DNA of 64,000 nucleotides from Harmonia axyridis (GCF_914767665.1 NC_059503.1:30566001-30630000), one strand, 5' to 3'; positions 45,734 through 57,879 are shown, counted from the first letter of the stretch. The notes: generated by a model not told the origin, from the sequence alone. A program made the numbers and translations.

Positions 45734-47700
45734 TCAAGAAACTATTTAAACCCCTTTCGAAATTTAATTTTAATGCTTAAGACTTTCAAGGCGGGATTGT
45801 TCTATATCATTAGAAAATTCAGGGTTTTCCGAGGGGTTTTCTAATAGTGGTCGAATCGGTCTATGTAACTCTATTAAAAGGGAATACCACCACGTTCTTT
45901 GAAGGAATAAGAAATAATTTTGGTAACTTTTCATTTTTAATTGTTGATATGGTATTCCTACAGAGCACTGAGACAATATATGAGAGATATTTTAAAAATA
46001 TTCGTAAATAAATTCAAATATTCAAAAAAAATCGTTGCAAGAGTAAAAACTCTAATTTTGTGAAAATTTTCAGGACTAGTAAAGCACTTCCTTGCGACGA
46101 AAGTTGAAACTATTGTAATATTCTTTACTTTAACTGATCATTCAATCGATTTCTCATAAATCAAAGGGTTTTTGGAAACACCTAATAACTCCGAAATTGA
46201 TAAATTTGAATGAAATTTGTCGACAGATATTTTCTCAAGAACTATAATAATCATTTGCAAGAAATTTGGTTAAAAATACCGCTGTTGTCATACCACTAAT
46301 ATGGAAGACAGAAAAAAATTAAGAAAGCTAATCAAAAATTTATTTCCAAAAATTTGGTGAAATACTCTCATAAAATTGCTTTCCTCATATTTTCTTGATA
46401 TGCTTCTTGAATTCTCTACGATTTTACATAGGTAAAGCTCAAAATTGTTATGTTTCTATATGAGTATTCAAAAAATCTCAACTGAGTTGGATTTTTCATG
46501 AAGCAACTGATTTATAATTTTTTTTTTGATATTCGATATTGAAAATGCAAAATCTCAACACGATCTGATCTGTAATCACGGAAAATTTAGCTGCTTCTGT
46601 CCCAATATTCTTCTACTTATTTTCTTTAGTTCTGATTACATTTGTAAAGGGTTTGAAATTTTGCAGGATGCTTGAAAACTTTTTTTCATATCAACACCTC
46701 AAATCTCAACTCAATGAGTTTTGTGGTCACCAGGATTCAATAGCACAAAATATATTGATATGAATTAAGTGAACAGGTTTTGTCAATAGGCTTGTTAGAT
46801 GTGTGTTCAATGGAGATTTTTTGAAACAACAAGATGCAACATAAAAATATTTATTTTTCTGTTCGGACCTGTGCTTTCGACAAGTCTCTAGAAGTGAATA
46901 TTGGTCGATGCCTTGGACTCCTTTTCATAAACTCTCATGGAAATACATAAGGCGTTCAATGGATTATTCGGGGATTCACAGGTCCGTGTTTATTGTAAAT
47001 TGATATACTTATAACTTATACCCGATATTCAATGGTAGTTACATTAAATATTGATACGTGGAAATGTGGGAGAATTTGGTTACTGAGGTTTTTAATGTAG
47101 GTTTTGGGGGGAACTACATTTTTCGAAAATATGTTTTACAGGATGTTTTACAACACGTTACATGAAAAATATTATTTTCTCAGTACGGGCCTATATTATT
47201 GAACGTTATTCTATATCTACTCATTTCCTGAAAGTTTCATGAAAATCCATAAAGGTATTCAATACTTAAGCCGATTGAAAGTTTTCGATAAAACACATAT
47301 CTCTGACAAGAATATTCTTATGACATAATTCGAACACTGTTTCACACTCCCTAGAAGAATGTCCTTCATCTGCATTGAAAGCCTGTCCAGTTATTCGTGA
47401 AACTCCCTGTATATCCTTCAAAAACAGACGTACTCCTCAAACCACTATGACGTTTCAGAGTATAATAATACTGGCTTCGGTTCCTGCCAGAAGAGTTGCA
47501 GATGTGAGATGTTCGACGCAGACATTGACCTGTATATTTTTCAGGAACGCACAAGCAAAGATATTTCGCAACGATACATTGGATTGGAATTTTGCCAAAT
47601 GTGTTTTTAAGAACTGGTTGTGTACTACAAAGATTTCGTCTATAGATCAGAAAGAATATTTTTTTGGACAATCTTGTGGTCGCAAAGACTCTCAAGTTCT
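45734..47700. other. No gene recognised
   Basis: AT-rich interval. A pair of loosely similar stretches (46850-46980 and 47150-47280, each with a GAAAnCnATAAnGnnTTCAA-like motif) suggests old repeat sequence. Frames at 47366-47716 on both strands overlap and show no clear domain. Confidence 0.3.
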
Positions 47701-47729
47701 TGCCGTCGACATCTAACAGGCCAATCGAA

Positions 47730-48490
47730 AAGTCTCTGGTCTACCATAGCCCAATTCATGCAATTTTGCCATTGTTTTCATTGATTTATTACACGGCGCA
47801 TTGTCTTGATGAAACAGCAAATTTTTCTTCAAATGAGGCCGTTTTTTAACGATTTCAAACGATCCAATAATGCTATATAATAATCGGTGTTAATGGTCTG
47901 GTCTTTTTGGAGGTAACCAATGAATATTGGACCTTGGCATCCCAGAATACTGATACCATAACCTTGCCAGTTGACTGTTGTTTTTCCTCGCTTTGAAATT
48001 CGGTTCATCGTGTGCAGTCCACTTAGCTGACTGTTGATTGGACTCCGGACTGAAATGATGGAGCCATGTTTCAGCCATTGTCACATAACGACGCAAAAAT
48101 TCAGGTTTATTGCACTTAAACAGCTTCAAACACTACTCAGAATCATTAACACGTTGTTGCTTTCGATCGATTGTGAGCTCGCGCGGCACCCATTTTGCAC
48201 ACAACTTTCTCATGTAGGTACAAATACAGATGATACCTTCACAATGTCTGCTATCTCGATCAACTTCACTTTACGGTCATTCAAAATTATTTTGTGAACT
48301 TTTTTAATTTTTTCGTCGGTGACAGCCTCTTTTGGGCGTCCACTACGTTCGCCGTCTTCGGTGCACATTTCACTCAGCATACCAATAAATGATGGTTGAT
48401 TTTCCAGGTGCATACCCCAGAAACTCTTCATCAAACCGAGATTTTGCTTCAACTGTATTTTTTCCCTTCAAAAAGCAATATTTCATCAGC
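47730..48490 (-). pseudogene. Decayed mariner transposase, irritans type
   Basis: Minus-strand relic. The 48452-48210 frame reads MCTEDGERSGRPKEAVTDEK and KIILNDRKVKLIEIADIVKV. The next segment has KLCAKWVPRELTIDRKQQRV, and 48129-47890 reads EFLRRYVTMAETWLHHFSPE. The last, near 47820, has LLFHQDNAPC followed by KSMKTMAKLHELGY. These are the successive landmarks of irritans-subfamily mariners. The first catalytic Asp (YVTMDETW in active copies) is Ala here, and stops and frameshifts break the frame. The second Asp (HQDNAP) is kept and the third region is degraded. No terminal repeats confirmed. Confidence 0.88.
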
Positions 48491-48699
48491 ACACGAAATT
48501 CTTTTTTTTCCACTTTTTTTCAAATAACAAAAGTAGCTACCCTCACAACGCAATATCTCACAAACTAATGGTCGGACTGCTGTCAAATTTTGACAAGTAT
48601 CATTTGAAGGTTGGTTCTTACTAAAAATTATATGGATTTAATACTAGCACCGCCCTCTGTGCATCAGACCGGGGACTTTTCAATTGGCTTAATACAAAT

Positions 48700-48873
48700 T
48701 ACAGCAAATATTAATGTAACTCGGCTTGATGAAGGTTGTCTTAATTTATATCAGAAGGGCACCGGTTCACCTGATATCAGTCTTATGAATGGAGGGTTTG
48801 TAGACCATGAAATTGCTGAATTTGGTTTCCTTTCAATTAATAATAACGGAGATATCGAACTTCCTAACCGCTA
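48700..48873 (+). CDS. Coding-like fragment, product unknown
   Basis: The + frame ending TAA at 48871-48873 reads INVTRLDEGCLNLYQKGTGS, then SLMNGGFVDHEIAEFGFLSI and NNNGDIELPNR. The composition is soluble-protein-like and stands out from the AT-rich noise. An AG preceded by AATTACAG at about 48704 could serve as a splice acceptor for a last exon. I do not recognise the family, and nothing around it supports a gene model, so it could equally be an old mobile-element or transferred fragment. Confidence 0.25.
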
Positions 48874-50532
48874 ATGCAGATGTTAAGAATTAATGCATAA
48901 CTTGGCAACAGTTGGTGCCAAAGAAATTGTCTGAGTAATTAGTAATGCGAATTTAGTATAGATCCGATATATAAATGAAAGCACAAAATGAAATACGTAG
49001 TAAGTAACAGTAAATACAATGTCAATTCGAAAATATTCAAAAAAAAAATGTGAATATTGTTTAGGAAGCACTTTGCGGTGAAAAATAGTTCATTTGAAAT
49101 TTTCCTAGCAATACATGTTTTCAATTTCAAGATTTTCGTGCTTTAACTCTCCGAGGAATATTATTTTCAATATTGTACAAAATTCATGAATCATGTTCTC
49201 AAGTTAAGAGGATCAATAGAATGTGATTCACCAAGACTGTTGGTTGGAATATGTCAAGGAAAGTCTCGAGATTAACACTTGATATAGTTCATCTTTATTG
49301 AGATAGATGAATTCTTGGAAAAATCGTTTGAACTTTCGTATTTCAAATGAAACACCCATTTTTCTATTCTTTATTAGATTAATCCTTGAATTCTATATTA
49401 TTTTGCATATTTTCCTGGAAAGTCTGAATTCTGAAAAAAATATTGAAATTTTCTCAAATAGGTCTTCATACCAATGTTCTTTCTCCGTTAATAAAAAATT
49501 TAATTGAACACACAGTGTGTCGATTTCAATGTCTAAGTCCGCAATTTTTTTTTTTTTTCAAATGGGAATCCATTTTATTGGACAGGTGGTAATAACTATA
49601 ATACTTCAAAAAAAAAATGTTCAACTGTATAATAATACTACTGCTTCAAAAATGCTTTTTTTTCCGAGTTAATAGGTGAAGTCTCAATTTCTTTCTAGGA
49701 ATTCTCCGATTATTTTCTCAAAGAATAAGGGTGGAAACATAACAATACAAAAATGATGAATTTCAAATTACAAGTGTTCGATATGTCCGCCTTTTTTTTT
49801 TTTGAGGCATTTCAAAAGATGTTCTCTAACGGATTACGTTACTCTCTATGAATTTCGGCAAGGTTCAAACTATAGAAACCGGCAACAATTTTAATTTCGT
49901 TTAATTTTCGAATTTTTCAGAATTCAGACAAATTTTCTGGGGAAAATTTGCAAAACAATGTAGAATTGAATGAGTAATCTGATTATGAACAAAAAACCTG
50001 GGCGTTACTTTAAAAAACGGAAGTTGATATCATTTCCGGTGAAACCGGAAATCGAACGAATCTGTTTTTTCCAAGAATTCATCTCTCTCAACAAAGCGCA
50101 ACAATAAAATTTCAAGTGTTTCTCTCGAGTCTTTCTTTGAATCCTTTATAGCAACCTCTTTTTGTAGTAAAATTCATGTCAATATCCACTTCAGTTTCCG
50201 ATAAAAGCTTTGTTCAAACGGATATTTTATTTTATTTTGGAATTCTACACATTTCAAAACGTATTAAATGAATTTCAGACGAGATTAATAGTATATTACT
50301 CCATAAGGAGGAGAAGTGTCACTTTCATGGCGAGACTGTGTTTTCAGATATTTATTGCTTGACTGATATCAAGCTATTTGATACTACTTGAGCTTGATAC
50401 ACACGTCATATATTTCTGCAAGCTCGTGCGCGCTTAGACAGAATAAGGGGGTTCCCCGAGCTCCAAGATGACTGAAGCGATCGCCACGGCAGGAGCGTAC
50501 TTGACTCATGGGGGGGCATTCACCCCCCACTT
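48874..50532. other. No gene recognised
   Basis: AT-rich with long A and T runs (49541-49560, 49796-49813). There is no RNA gene or firm repeat boundary. A short CTTGAC/CAAGCT patch at 50358-50395 is related to the CAAGTC palindromes. 50450-50530 is locally GC-richer and contains CATGGGGGGGCATTCACCCCCC, a G/C hairpin just before the dispersed repeat. Confidence 0.35.
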
Positions 50533-50729
50533 GGAGGAAACCAGAATATTTCGATCATAAAAGGGTTGTCCATGTTTCCAGAAATTACTTTGGGGCCGGT
50601 GAATTTATTGCCTAACAATAATTTCAAATAAACCCCGGTATTTGGCGGATTGTGGTATCCACTTCAAAGGGCTTATGGACAAGCGTTTTTATGGACTAGT
50701 TCAAGTGGATCATTTGGATATACTATACT
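50533..50729 (+). repeat. Dispersed repeat, copy 2 (partner at 6583-6780)
   Basis: Same orientation as copy 1. It contains GGAGGAAACCAGAATATTT, GTTGTCCATGTTTCCAG, ATTTATTGCCTAACAATA and AAGCGTTTTTATGGACTAGT. Identity is clear but not perfect. Confidence 0.7.
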
Positions 50730-50848
50730 TGATAAATAAATACTTGACTTGAGATTGAAAAACTACTACTTGTCTTGAGCTCGACTTGGAATCAAGTTAA
50801 GCTCAAGCCAAGGTGCTTGAAAATCAAGCCAAGCCATGAATCCCTACC
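50730..50848 (+). repeat. Partial CAAGTC palindrome unit
   Basis: Contains AAATAAATACTTGACTTGAG, AAAAACTACTACTTGTCTTG and AAGCCAAGCCATGAATCCCTA. The right half matches units of the 25.9-27.1 kb array, ending in the characteristic (G)TGAATCCC. Confidence 0.7.
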
Positions 50849-51479
50849 TCCGGCGGAGGAAAAGTTGAACTTTTCGAATATCTTGTCAAAATATGATGTT
50901 GTTATTGTATGTTTGAAAAAAAAATTTCTCGAACGATTCCAACGGTTTTATTGCAAATAATTACCCAAAATGAACCTGTCTCGACGTTTTCCATAAAAAC
51001 TCATACTTACGGCCTAAGTGCGTTTTACATGGGCCTTCCTGTATACATCAGAAAGATCTATTCATATAACTTGCACCTTGCACAAGTTGCGAAACCCAAT
51101 AAAACAAAACGTCTTGACAACGAATCTCAAGAAACCATTCATTTGTAACACAACTTCACTTTTCAATTCACTCAGGAAAATAATAAGAAAGGCATGAAAA
51201 TTTTCACAAAATTTCTACACCTTCTAAAGAGCTCTACTACCTATATCCTTCATTGTAATCAAAAAAATTTCAAGGAAACATTGAAATGACATCGCATAGA
51301 ACAGTTCTGAACGCGATACAAGGTCAAGGAAAGTCACACCACGCGAACACAACGAAAGGGAGATAAAATCGAGGTTATAGATAGAAACGGCCCTTTTTCA
51401 CGACCTTCACGTACCAGAATAGAAATTTAGTCAAGGACAAGTATATTTGAACATACCTCGAAAATACACAAGATCATTT
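50849..51479. other. No gene recognised
   Basis: Unique AT-rich DNA. The 50909-51148 frame has no recognisable domain. Confidence 0.3.
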
Positions 51480-51800
51480 TCCGTCTATTCCGTCTAACGA
51501 GCGCACGACTACCACAACATGATCTTCGTGAACCCAAAACGAGAAGCGGCCCCCAAATATTGTAAATCACGTGACGCGACAACGCGCGCTATTAGATCGA
51601 GAGGGGAAAGACGGGGGGAGACCGTAAAATTCGGGTTATCCGAGGTCAGTACGCGACTTATTGCGATCTTTACGGGGAGGGGGGGCTCCCACGCGAAAAC
51701 CCAGACGTCGGCGACGAGGAAATCCTCTACGGGGATGGTCGAAAAGTATGCGACCGATTTCTGAAGAGCCAGTCGTGAGTTAGTTGGATTCATGTCCGAA
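51480..51800. promoter_or_regulatory. CpG-rich island, possible promoter
   Basis: GC- and CpG-rich, unique (CACGTGACGCGACAACGCGC, CGGGGGGAGACCG, GGAGGGGGGGCTCCC). It contains GGTCAGTACG at about 51644-51653, which matches the arthropod initiator core TCAGT; no TATA box or downstream element is evident. Long open frames on both strands are explained by stop depletion. Confidence 0.35.
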
Positions 51801-51832
51801 TAGGGGAAAAAAAGGGGAGAGCACTGATGGCA

Positions 51833-52429
51833 GGAGCTTTTGAGTGTTCGTTCATTCTTGCGCCAAATGTGCATTCGGAGACCTCATAACTGTATACATA
51901 TAATCGCATACAGTGTGTGGATTTGAAAACAACCTTTAATATATCGGCCTCAAATCGGGAAAAAAAGAAATAAACTTCGGTTCGTAGGGGGATATTTTAT
52001 ACGGTTGGTTTCAGTCAATTTATATCTACCCTGTCAACATGATGACAGCAACCCCTAAAGTCTTAAATGGGAAGATGTTAAAGGTAAAACGATTGCCTAA
52101 ATTGCCTTTTCAAAAATGCCATACACTTGATTTTTTTGTTGGTATACTCCCGAAAAATCAGAAAAAGAGTAAAACTACTCGTCCGGTGGAATTCAAATTT
52201 AGAAATCATTTGCAAATAGGTGAAACAAACTTTCACGCAAAATCAAAATTGCAGAATTATTCTTCCTCGAGTTCATAATTCAAAAACGAGCCACGAAGTG
52301 TGAACACAAAGTTCGTCATAGGGCTTGTCGAACACCCTGTATAGAACAGGATCAAATTAGAAAATTTTGATAAATTCATTACTTTCTGTTCAAACTAATA
52401 GTTACTCATATTACAAGGTCAAGAGACAT
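51833..52429. other. Non-coding interval with repeat ends
   Basis: Starts with a solitary MITE end, CAGGAGCTTTTGAGTGTTCG, at 51833. Around 52262-52345 a partial hairpin motif (AATTCAAAAACGAGCCACGA) of the 420-bp repeat family occurs, then AACACCCTGTATA, the end of a CAGGG-type element. No gene. Confidence 0.45.
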
Positions 52430-52800
52430 TGATATTCTCCAACGAGTTCAAAATGCAGAAACGAACCACGAAGGGGCGAGTTTTTAAATGAACGAGTGTT
52501 AAAATCAGCCTTCTGTACGAGTATTATACATTATTTTATTTAATTCACTTAATTTTTTTTCAACTTAATGGGGAATATTTGCATAAATTTCGTTTAGTGA
52601 TTTTTGCATTGACAAATGTTGGTTTGCAGAACTGTTTTCTGTATCACAAATTTTCCAGATAATAGATAAATCCTTGACAGGAGAGTTCCGAGTACCAACA
52701 CATAATAATAAAATACATATTAGCAAGAAATCTGTGTGGAACTGAGATATTCCCGCACGATTTTGTTACAAGTCTTGGCAGGATTTTCCACAGAATGAAT
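52430..52800 (-). repeat. Inverted copy of the 420-bp hairpin repeat
   Basis: On the complement it matches the tandem units at 44.9-45.7 kb: GATATTCTCCAACGAGTTCA, CGAACCACGAAGGGGCGAG, TGTACGAGTATTATACATTA, TTTTTGCATTGACAAATGTTG and CAGAACTGTTTTCTGTATCA. The hairpin core is retained with changes. Confidence 0.75.
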
Positions 52801-53117
52801 GGAAACATTTTTTGGAGGATTTGTTGAGAATTTTTCCGGATAAATAACCCCCTACAAATGGGAAGGGTGAAGAAATGGCAAGATGTTAGAAAATATACGA
52901 GAAGAACGAAATTTTGATCGTTGTCAAGTTTATGGTAAGAAGACGCAGCATTTATTTTGAAAAAATGTATAACTTTCGATAACCTCCGAACAGCACACAA
53001 ACTTGAACCTATAGGGTTGCGGTTTTTACCAAATTAATTCTCTCAAAAATCGAACCAGAAAATGTATTTCTTGCTCAAAACGATTCTGGCTCTCATCACT
53101 AATTTGGGAACACCTTC

Positions 53118-53695
53118 AGAGTAATAAACATACATAGAGGGAGTAAATGTCATTTTCAGTAAGCAAATTTTATCCCCAACATAAACCATCAAATTTGACA
53201 TGAAAAGCGCGAAAATGAAAACATCAGTGATACGATATTTCACTCAATTCGCGAGTTTCTTCACAAAGAACGCATTTTTATGTCCCATACTGAATCAACG
53301 TTTCATACTAACTCAAAATATATGGAGATGAATACCTAAATATAAATATATTCATAAAACAAACTTCAAGCGCGCAAAACGACGTGAAACAACGGATGAC
53401 ACTAGGAGAGCAATAGTTGCCAAACCTTGGATTTCAGCAGGTAGATACAGAAAATAATAAATATTCTGCTTATTATAAATTCGACAATTAGGAAAAATAT
53501 CGGATTCCAAATATTCAAATTTTGCATAATTAATCGGGAATCACTCAAATAAATATATTTCAATCAATATATAACATACATTCATAACGATATAGTAAAA
53601 TTGTGGATTTGAAAATATATCACAGGCTACAACGTAATCTAACCATGTTAGGGGCATGTAAAAATTGCATATTGAATATCTATGTTTATTACTCT
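53118..53695. mobile_element. 0.6 kb MITE family, copy 2, with 9-bp duplication
   Basis: Termini AGAGTAATAAACATA and TATGTTTATTACTCT. The sequence GGGAACACC lies on both sides (53106-53114 and 53698-53706), indicating a target duplication of about 9 bp, as made by Mutator-type elements. The interior is collinear with copies 1 and 3 and lacks the 485-bp nested insert of copy 1. Confidence 0.88.
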
Positions 53696-53753
53696 ATGGG
53701 AACACCTGATACATAAAAATGAAAAATAACCACTCCATTGTTCAAGCCGAATT

Positions 53754-54680
53754 TCAGGAGGGCGCAATGGACTAGTTTAGTGATGTTGATAATACTATAT
53801 TTGACACGATAGAATTAAAATATGGAGCAAAACTGATAAATCAGTGAAGAAATTTTGAAAATCCATCAATAAATGACTGAGAAATAGATTATTTAAATTT
53901 ACGTATTTTAGCGCGGAACGTCTTTGGTCTCCGTCTGTAACGTCACGCCACTTGCCTGTGATCGCTACACCATAAATTAGGTTTAAATACTTAGCCGCGC
54001 CAAGGCTCTCGCGCCGTTTGTAGTTGTACAGTGTAGTTTTAATTCGAGTTTTGTTTTTATGTCACCATAATGGAAGAAGGCTTCGTGAAAGGACAAAGTT
54101 ATTTTTACTCAATAACTTATTTCAAACCAACTTACACCTTAGTATTTTTATTATCAGAAAAAGACAGCTAGTACTGATAGGTACTTACATCAAAATGATC
54201 TTCACACACATATGAAGTAGTTTTAGGTCCGATTAAGTCACGCCTCATTAATTTGCACCAATTATTCCTTTGATTCATGTCATTTGGTAGATGAAAAAAC
54301 AATTTATTGGGGTTTTTAATTGTCGTGCTTACACACATAGGCACAATACAATATTTATAGGTTTTTTTTTTATTTCAGCCATCGTGTAACGAACAAAACA
54401 CGACACGAACGGCACAAGTGATTGTACACCAATGAATTCATGAGCACTCTGGCGAATACCACTCGCCTCGTGTGAGTGGCGTGACGTCACACACTAGACT
54501 ATGAAATTATTCTTCCAAGCGCAACTTCAAAGTCCCATAACTTTTTCATTTCTAGAGATATTTCAATGATTCTTCCACATTTTTGTTTCATTTTACTTAA
54601 ATTTTTAGAATTAATCCTTAACAAAAAAATGAAAACTAGTCCATTGGAGCATAAATGAAATAGCGCTCAAAAGCTCCTGA
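53754..54680. mobile_element. CAGGAGC-type element of 927 bp with GC-rich core
   Basis: The left end is TCAGGAGGGCGCAATGGACT and the right end AGCGCTCAAAAGCTCCTGA. Inside them ATGGACTAGTTT (53768) pairs with AAAACTAGTCCAT (54625). The core (53910-54500) is CpG-richer and contains GTAACGTCACGCC and a perfect CRE-like TGACGTCA (54482-54489), plus an ATG with a 33-codon frame (MEEGFVKGQSYFYSITYFKP) at 54070. Its ends relate it to the short MITEs, so it may be a longer family member or a composite. Confidence 0.55.
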
Positions 54681-54728
54681 CGAGAAGTCGGGGCTTTTCT
54701 CGAATTTTTAATAAGTTTATACCTACGT

Positions 54729-54910
54729 TTAAATCGGCTCAAGACGAGGATAAAGACGTATGATCTGCGGATTCCGGTTGGTCCACCCGCTTTTCCGTCG
54801 TAGCCAAAGGAAACACCGCGACCTCGACATCGACGAGTTCAAGACCACGACCGTACTCCAGACCGCAAAACAGCTCGTCATCCGCTCTTTGTTCCCGTTA
54901 TCTGAAAAAA
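54729..54910. promoter_or_regulatory. GC-rich patch
   Basis: Locally GC-rich (CGGTTGGTCCACCCGC, CGCGACCTCGACATCGACGA, CACGACCGTACTCCAGACCG). The minus-strand frame 55079-54729 is open through it, but its protein shows no known motif. Possibly a promoter or 5' exon. Confidence 0.22.
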
Positions 54911-55329
54911 TATCTTCCTCTTTTTGCCGATAAAACAATAGGTCATCCGATAATAAAGTGGAAAAAATAAAGTAGGATGCATTGACCTCTATCCGCGCAG
55001 AAAGAGAGCGAAGACGAGATAATTCTGAAAATTTTATTTGGAGCAAGTTACGAAAAATACCGTTAAAAAAAACCATCATCTATAAATTTGTCTATTTTCT
55101 GCAGTGCATCATAGCGTTTGAAGAATTCAGGTGTAGAAAGTTATTCAGTTTGAACATATGGAGAAAATACTGAGTTTATTTAAATTTCCGAGGAAATTTC
55201 CCAATTCAATCCTGTTTTATAAAGCTATATGACAACTTTGACAAATGATAGTTGTGTTCATTCTCAACTCTTTTTTTGCTCTTTTCTGTTTCGTTTAGAA
55301 GTTGCAAGAATTTGAACTACTGGAACAAG

Positions 55330-55795
55330 ACGATTTCAGCATCGTTTTAGTGTCAACGTTTGGGGTGGGTTTTTCAACAATGATTCAATGGCACAAGGTG
55401 TTATAAATGATTTATGGGAACATAAGAAGCAGTTTGTCTAGGAAATTTGAAGTTCAAGCATAAGTGATATCCTAGTAATTCCTGGGCACAGAACATCAAA
55501 ATAAGAACAATCTCCGAACATCAGGGGATTGTTCTGTTCAATCATTCACCAGTCTCTATAAGAAGTAGAAATATGTACTACTTCAAAAAATTAGTTAAGA
55601 ATCTGTTACTGAATAAATGTTACTACTCTGTAAGAGAATATTTAGAGGACAATGACTTAAAACTATACGAGTAACAGTCAATTGCAAATATTGTTTAGTT
55701 TAATCTTTTTGAATTTTTTTTGCTTTATTATGACCTGTCCTATACTTGTTTGTCTTAAAGGATCAATAAATGTTATTATTATTATTATTATTACT
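55330..55795 (+). mobile_element. 3' end of a LINE with ATT tail
   Basis: The C-terminal frame at 55540-55674 reads HSPVSIRSRNMYYFKKLVKN and LLLNKCYYSVREYLEDN, a typical end of Jockey/CR1-like reverse transcriptases, ending TAA at 55672-55674. It is followed by a 3'UTR and the tail AATAAATGTT then (ATT)n at about 55766-55792. Upstream (55330-55530) only degenerate coding remnants are present. A 5'-truncated insertion, as is usual for LINEs. Confidence 0.78.
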
Positions 55796-57058
55796 GATAT
55801 TAAAAAGAAATTTTTTCTTTCAAAATTCTTGTAACTTCTAAACGAAAAAAATTTTTCAGAATTCTGAAGTTATTTATGTATAGGTAGTTATAGTTGTATG
55901 TAGTTATAATCTGTTAGAACACAATATCGATCAAATGTACATATAAAAAATTATAATAATTAAATTGAATTCAGAATCATAGAATACCTAGTGGATATTA
56001 ATTAAAGTTATTGAAAACATGGATATGGATTATATTTGACTATTCCCCTAGAAAAAACAATCATATTAATGCATAATCACTTATAGCAACGAACCAATAT
56101 TTTTGAATATCTATGCAGCGTGAAAATATCCGGGTATTTGGACGTGTCCACATGTCAAAATCTGAGATTTTGGTAGTTTCAACTAATAGCAATGAATTAT
56201 TCTAGCCAATCATTCGGGATTATACTGATATCCTCAACGATAATACCATGTTTTCATTGAAACGTCAAAATTTTACTTCGAATTTGTCATTATTGACAGC
56301 ATAAAGTTATTCAAGGTTTATTGAAAAGTACACAAATCTATTCAAAGCCATCATCCAAGAGAATATTGATTTTTTTAGTTCTTGAAAAAATAATCTTCCC
56401 AAATACAACTCGTTCTCAATTAAATTTTATCAGATTATTTTTATTTTCATCACCCAAACTTGTTCATTTGAGGCAAAAAATTTCAAACAAACCGAATTTA
56501 GATAATATTAAAAAATTATCGATAATATTTGAAGCACTCGTGTTATTATCTACCTTTGAATATTTTTGTGACGTTTAAAATTAAACCATCGAAAGCAATC
56601 GCGATGATTGTCAAAAAGATTTTATTTATTTATATTACAGTTAGCATTTGAACAATAATTTTCATCGCGTTATATTTCAAGGCAGACCTTTTCGATAGAC
56701 GCAAACGAGTTCTATCAAGGGAGCATTTTTCAAAAAGTTACCTTGATCCTTCTCAATATTCCAAAACCATCGACATTTATCGGTATGACAGACAAAATTA
56801 ATGATTTTTCGTTGTGTATTATTTCTGCCCTACAATTAAAATTGATTGAAATTTTTTTCGGAAAATAGTCCTTTATACACCCCTCATGCTTGTCAAATTA
56901 TGGAACATTTTCCTGACTGCACAAAGTGGCAAGCACACGGTATATAACTGCTGATAATTCCACACACATCAGTTTGCAAGAATTCAACCAAATAATTTTT
57001 TTGCATTTTCGTAATAAATAGAATAGAATTGCTCTATGTATCATTCTCAACCTAATAG
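55796..57058. other. No gene recognised
   Basis: AT-rich sequence. Short open frames (56321-56578 on +) are Lys/Ile/Phe-rich and not convincing. Confidence 0.4.
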
Positions 57059-57629
57059 ACCTAATAAACATAGATAGAGGGAGCATATGTCATTTTCAGT
57101 AAGCAAATTTTGTCCCCAACGTGAACTATCAAATTTGACATGAAGCGCGCGGAAATGAAAACATACAGGGATACGACATTTCACTCAATCCGCGAGTTTC
57201 TCCACAACGCACTTTTTATATCTCATAGTGAATCAACGTTTCATATTAACTCAAAATATAACGAGATAAATACCTAAATATATAAGATATTCCGAAAACA
57301 TGCTTCGAGCGCGCAAAACGACGTGAAACAACCGATGACACTAGTAGAGCAAAAGTTGCCAAACCTTGGATGGCAGCAGGTAGATACAGAAAATTACAAA
57401 TATTCTGCTTATTATATATAAATTCGACAATTAGGAAAAATATCGGATTCCAAATATTCAAATTTGCATTTTCGATTGAGAATCACCCAAATAAATATAT
57501 TTCATTCAATAAAATATAGATTAGTAAAATTGTGGATTTAAAAATATATCACAATCCGACAACGTATTCTAACCATGTTGGGGGCATGTAAAAATTGCGT
57601 ATACTCCCTCTTTCTATGTTTATTACTCC
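57059..57629. mobile_element. 0.6 kb MITE family, copy 3
   Basis: The ends are CTAATAAACATAGATAGAGG and CTCTTTCTATGTTTATTACT. Internal blocks TTTTGTCCCCAACGTGAACT, GATGACACTAGTAGAGCAAA and CTAACCATGTTGGGGGCATG match copies 1 and 2. No nested insert. TATCATT occurs a short distance outside both ends but does not abut them, so the target duplication is uncertain here. Confidence 0.85.
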
Positions 57630-57879
57630 ATATATTTATCATTAGGTACTCTCGTCAAAACAATCATAGAAGTGGATATCCGCTCTAGTTTGCAACGATT
57701 CTATGAATTCAATCATCCAATCAAATCAAGTATAACTATAGTACACATTATCATTTCGAACCCCACAGATTCCAAACAAATCACTTCTCTTTTCACTGAG
57801 TAATCTCGACCAGAAACTGATTAACTTCTTAGTAAACCTCGAACAGTACGGGCAAAAATAATTCGAGCACAAAGAACAA

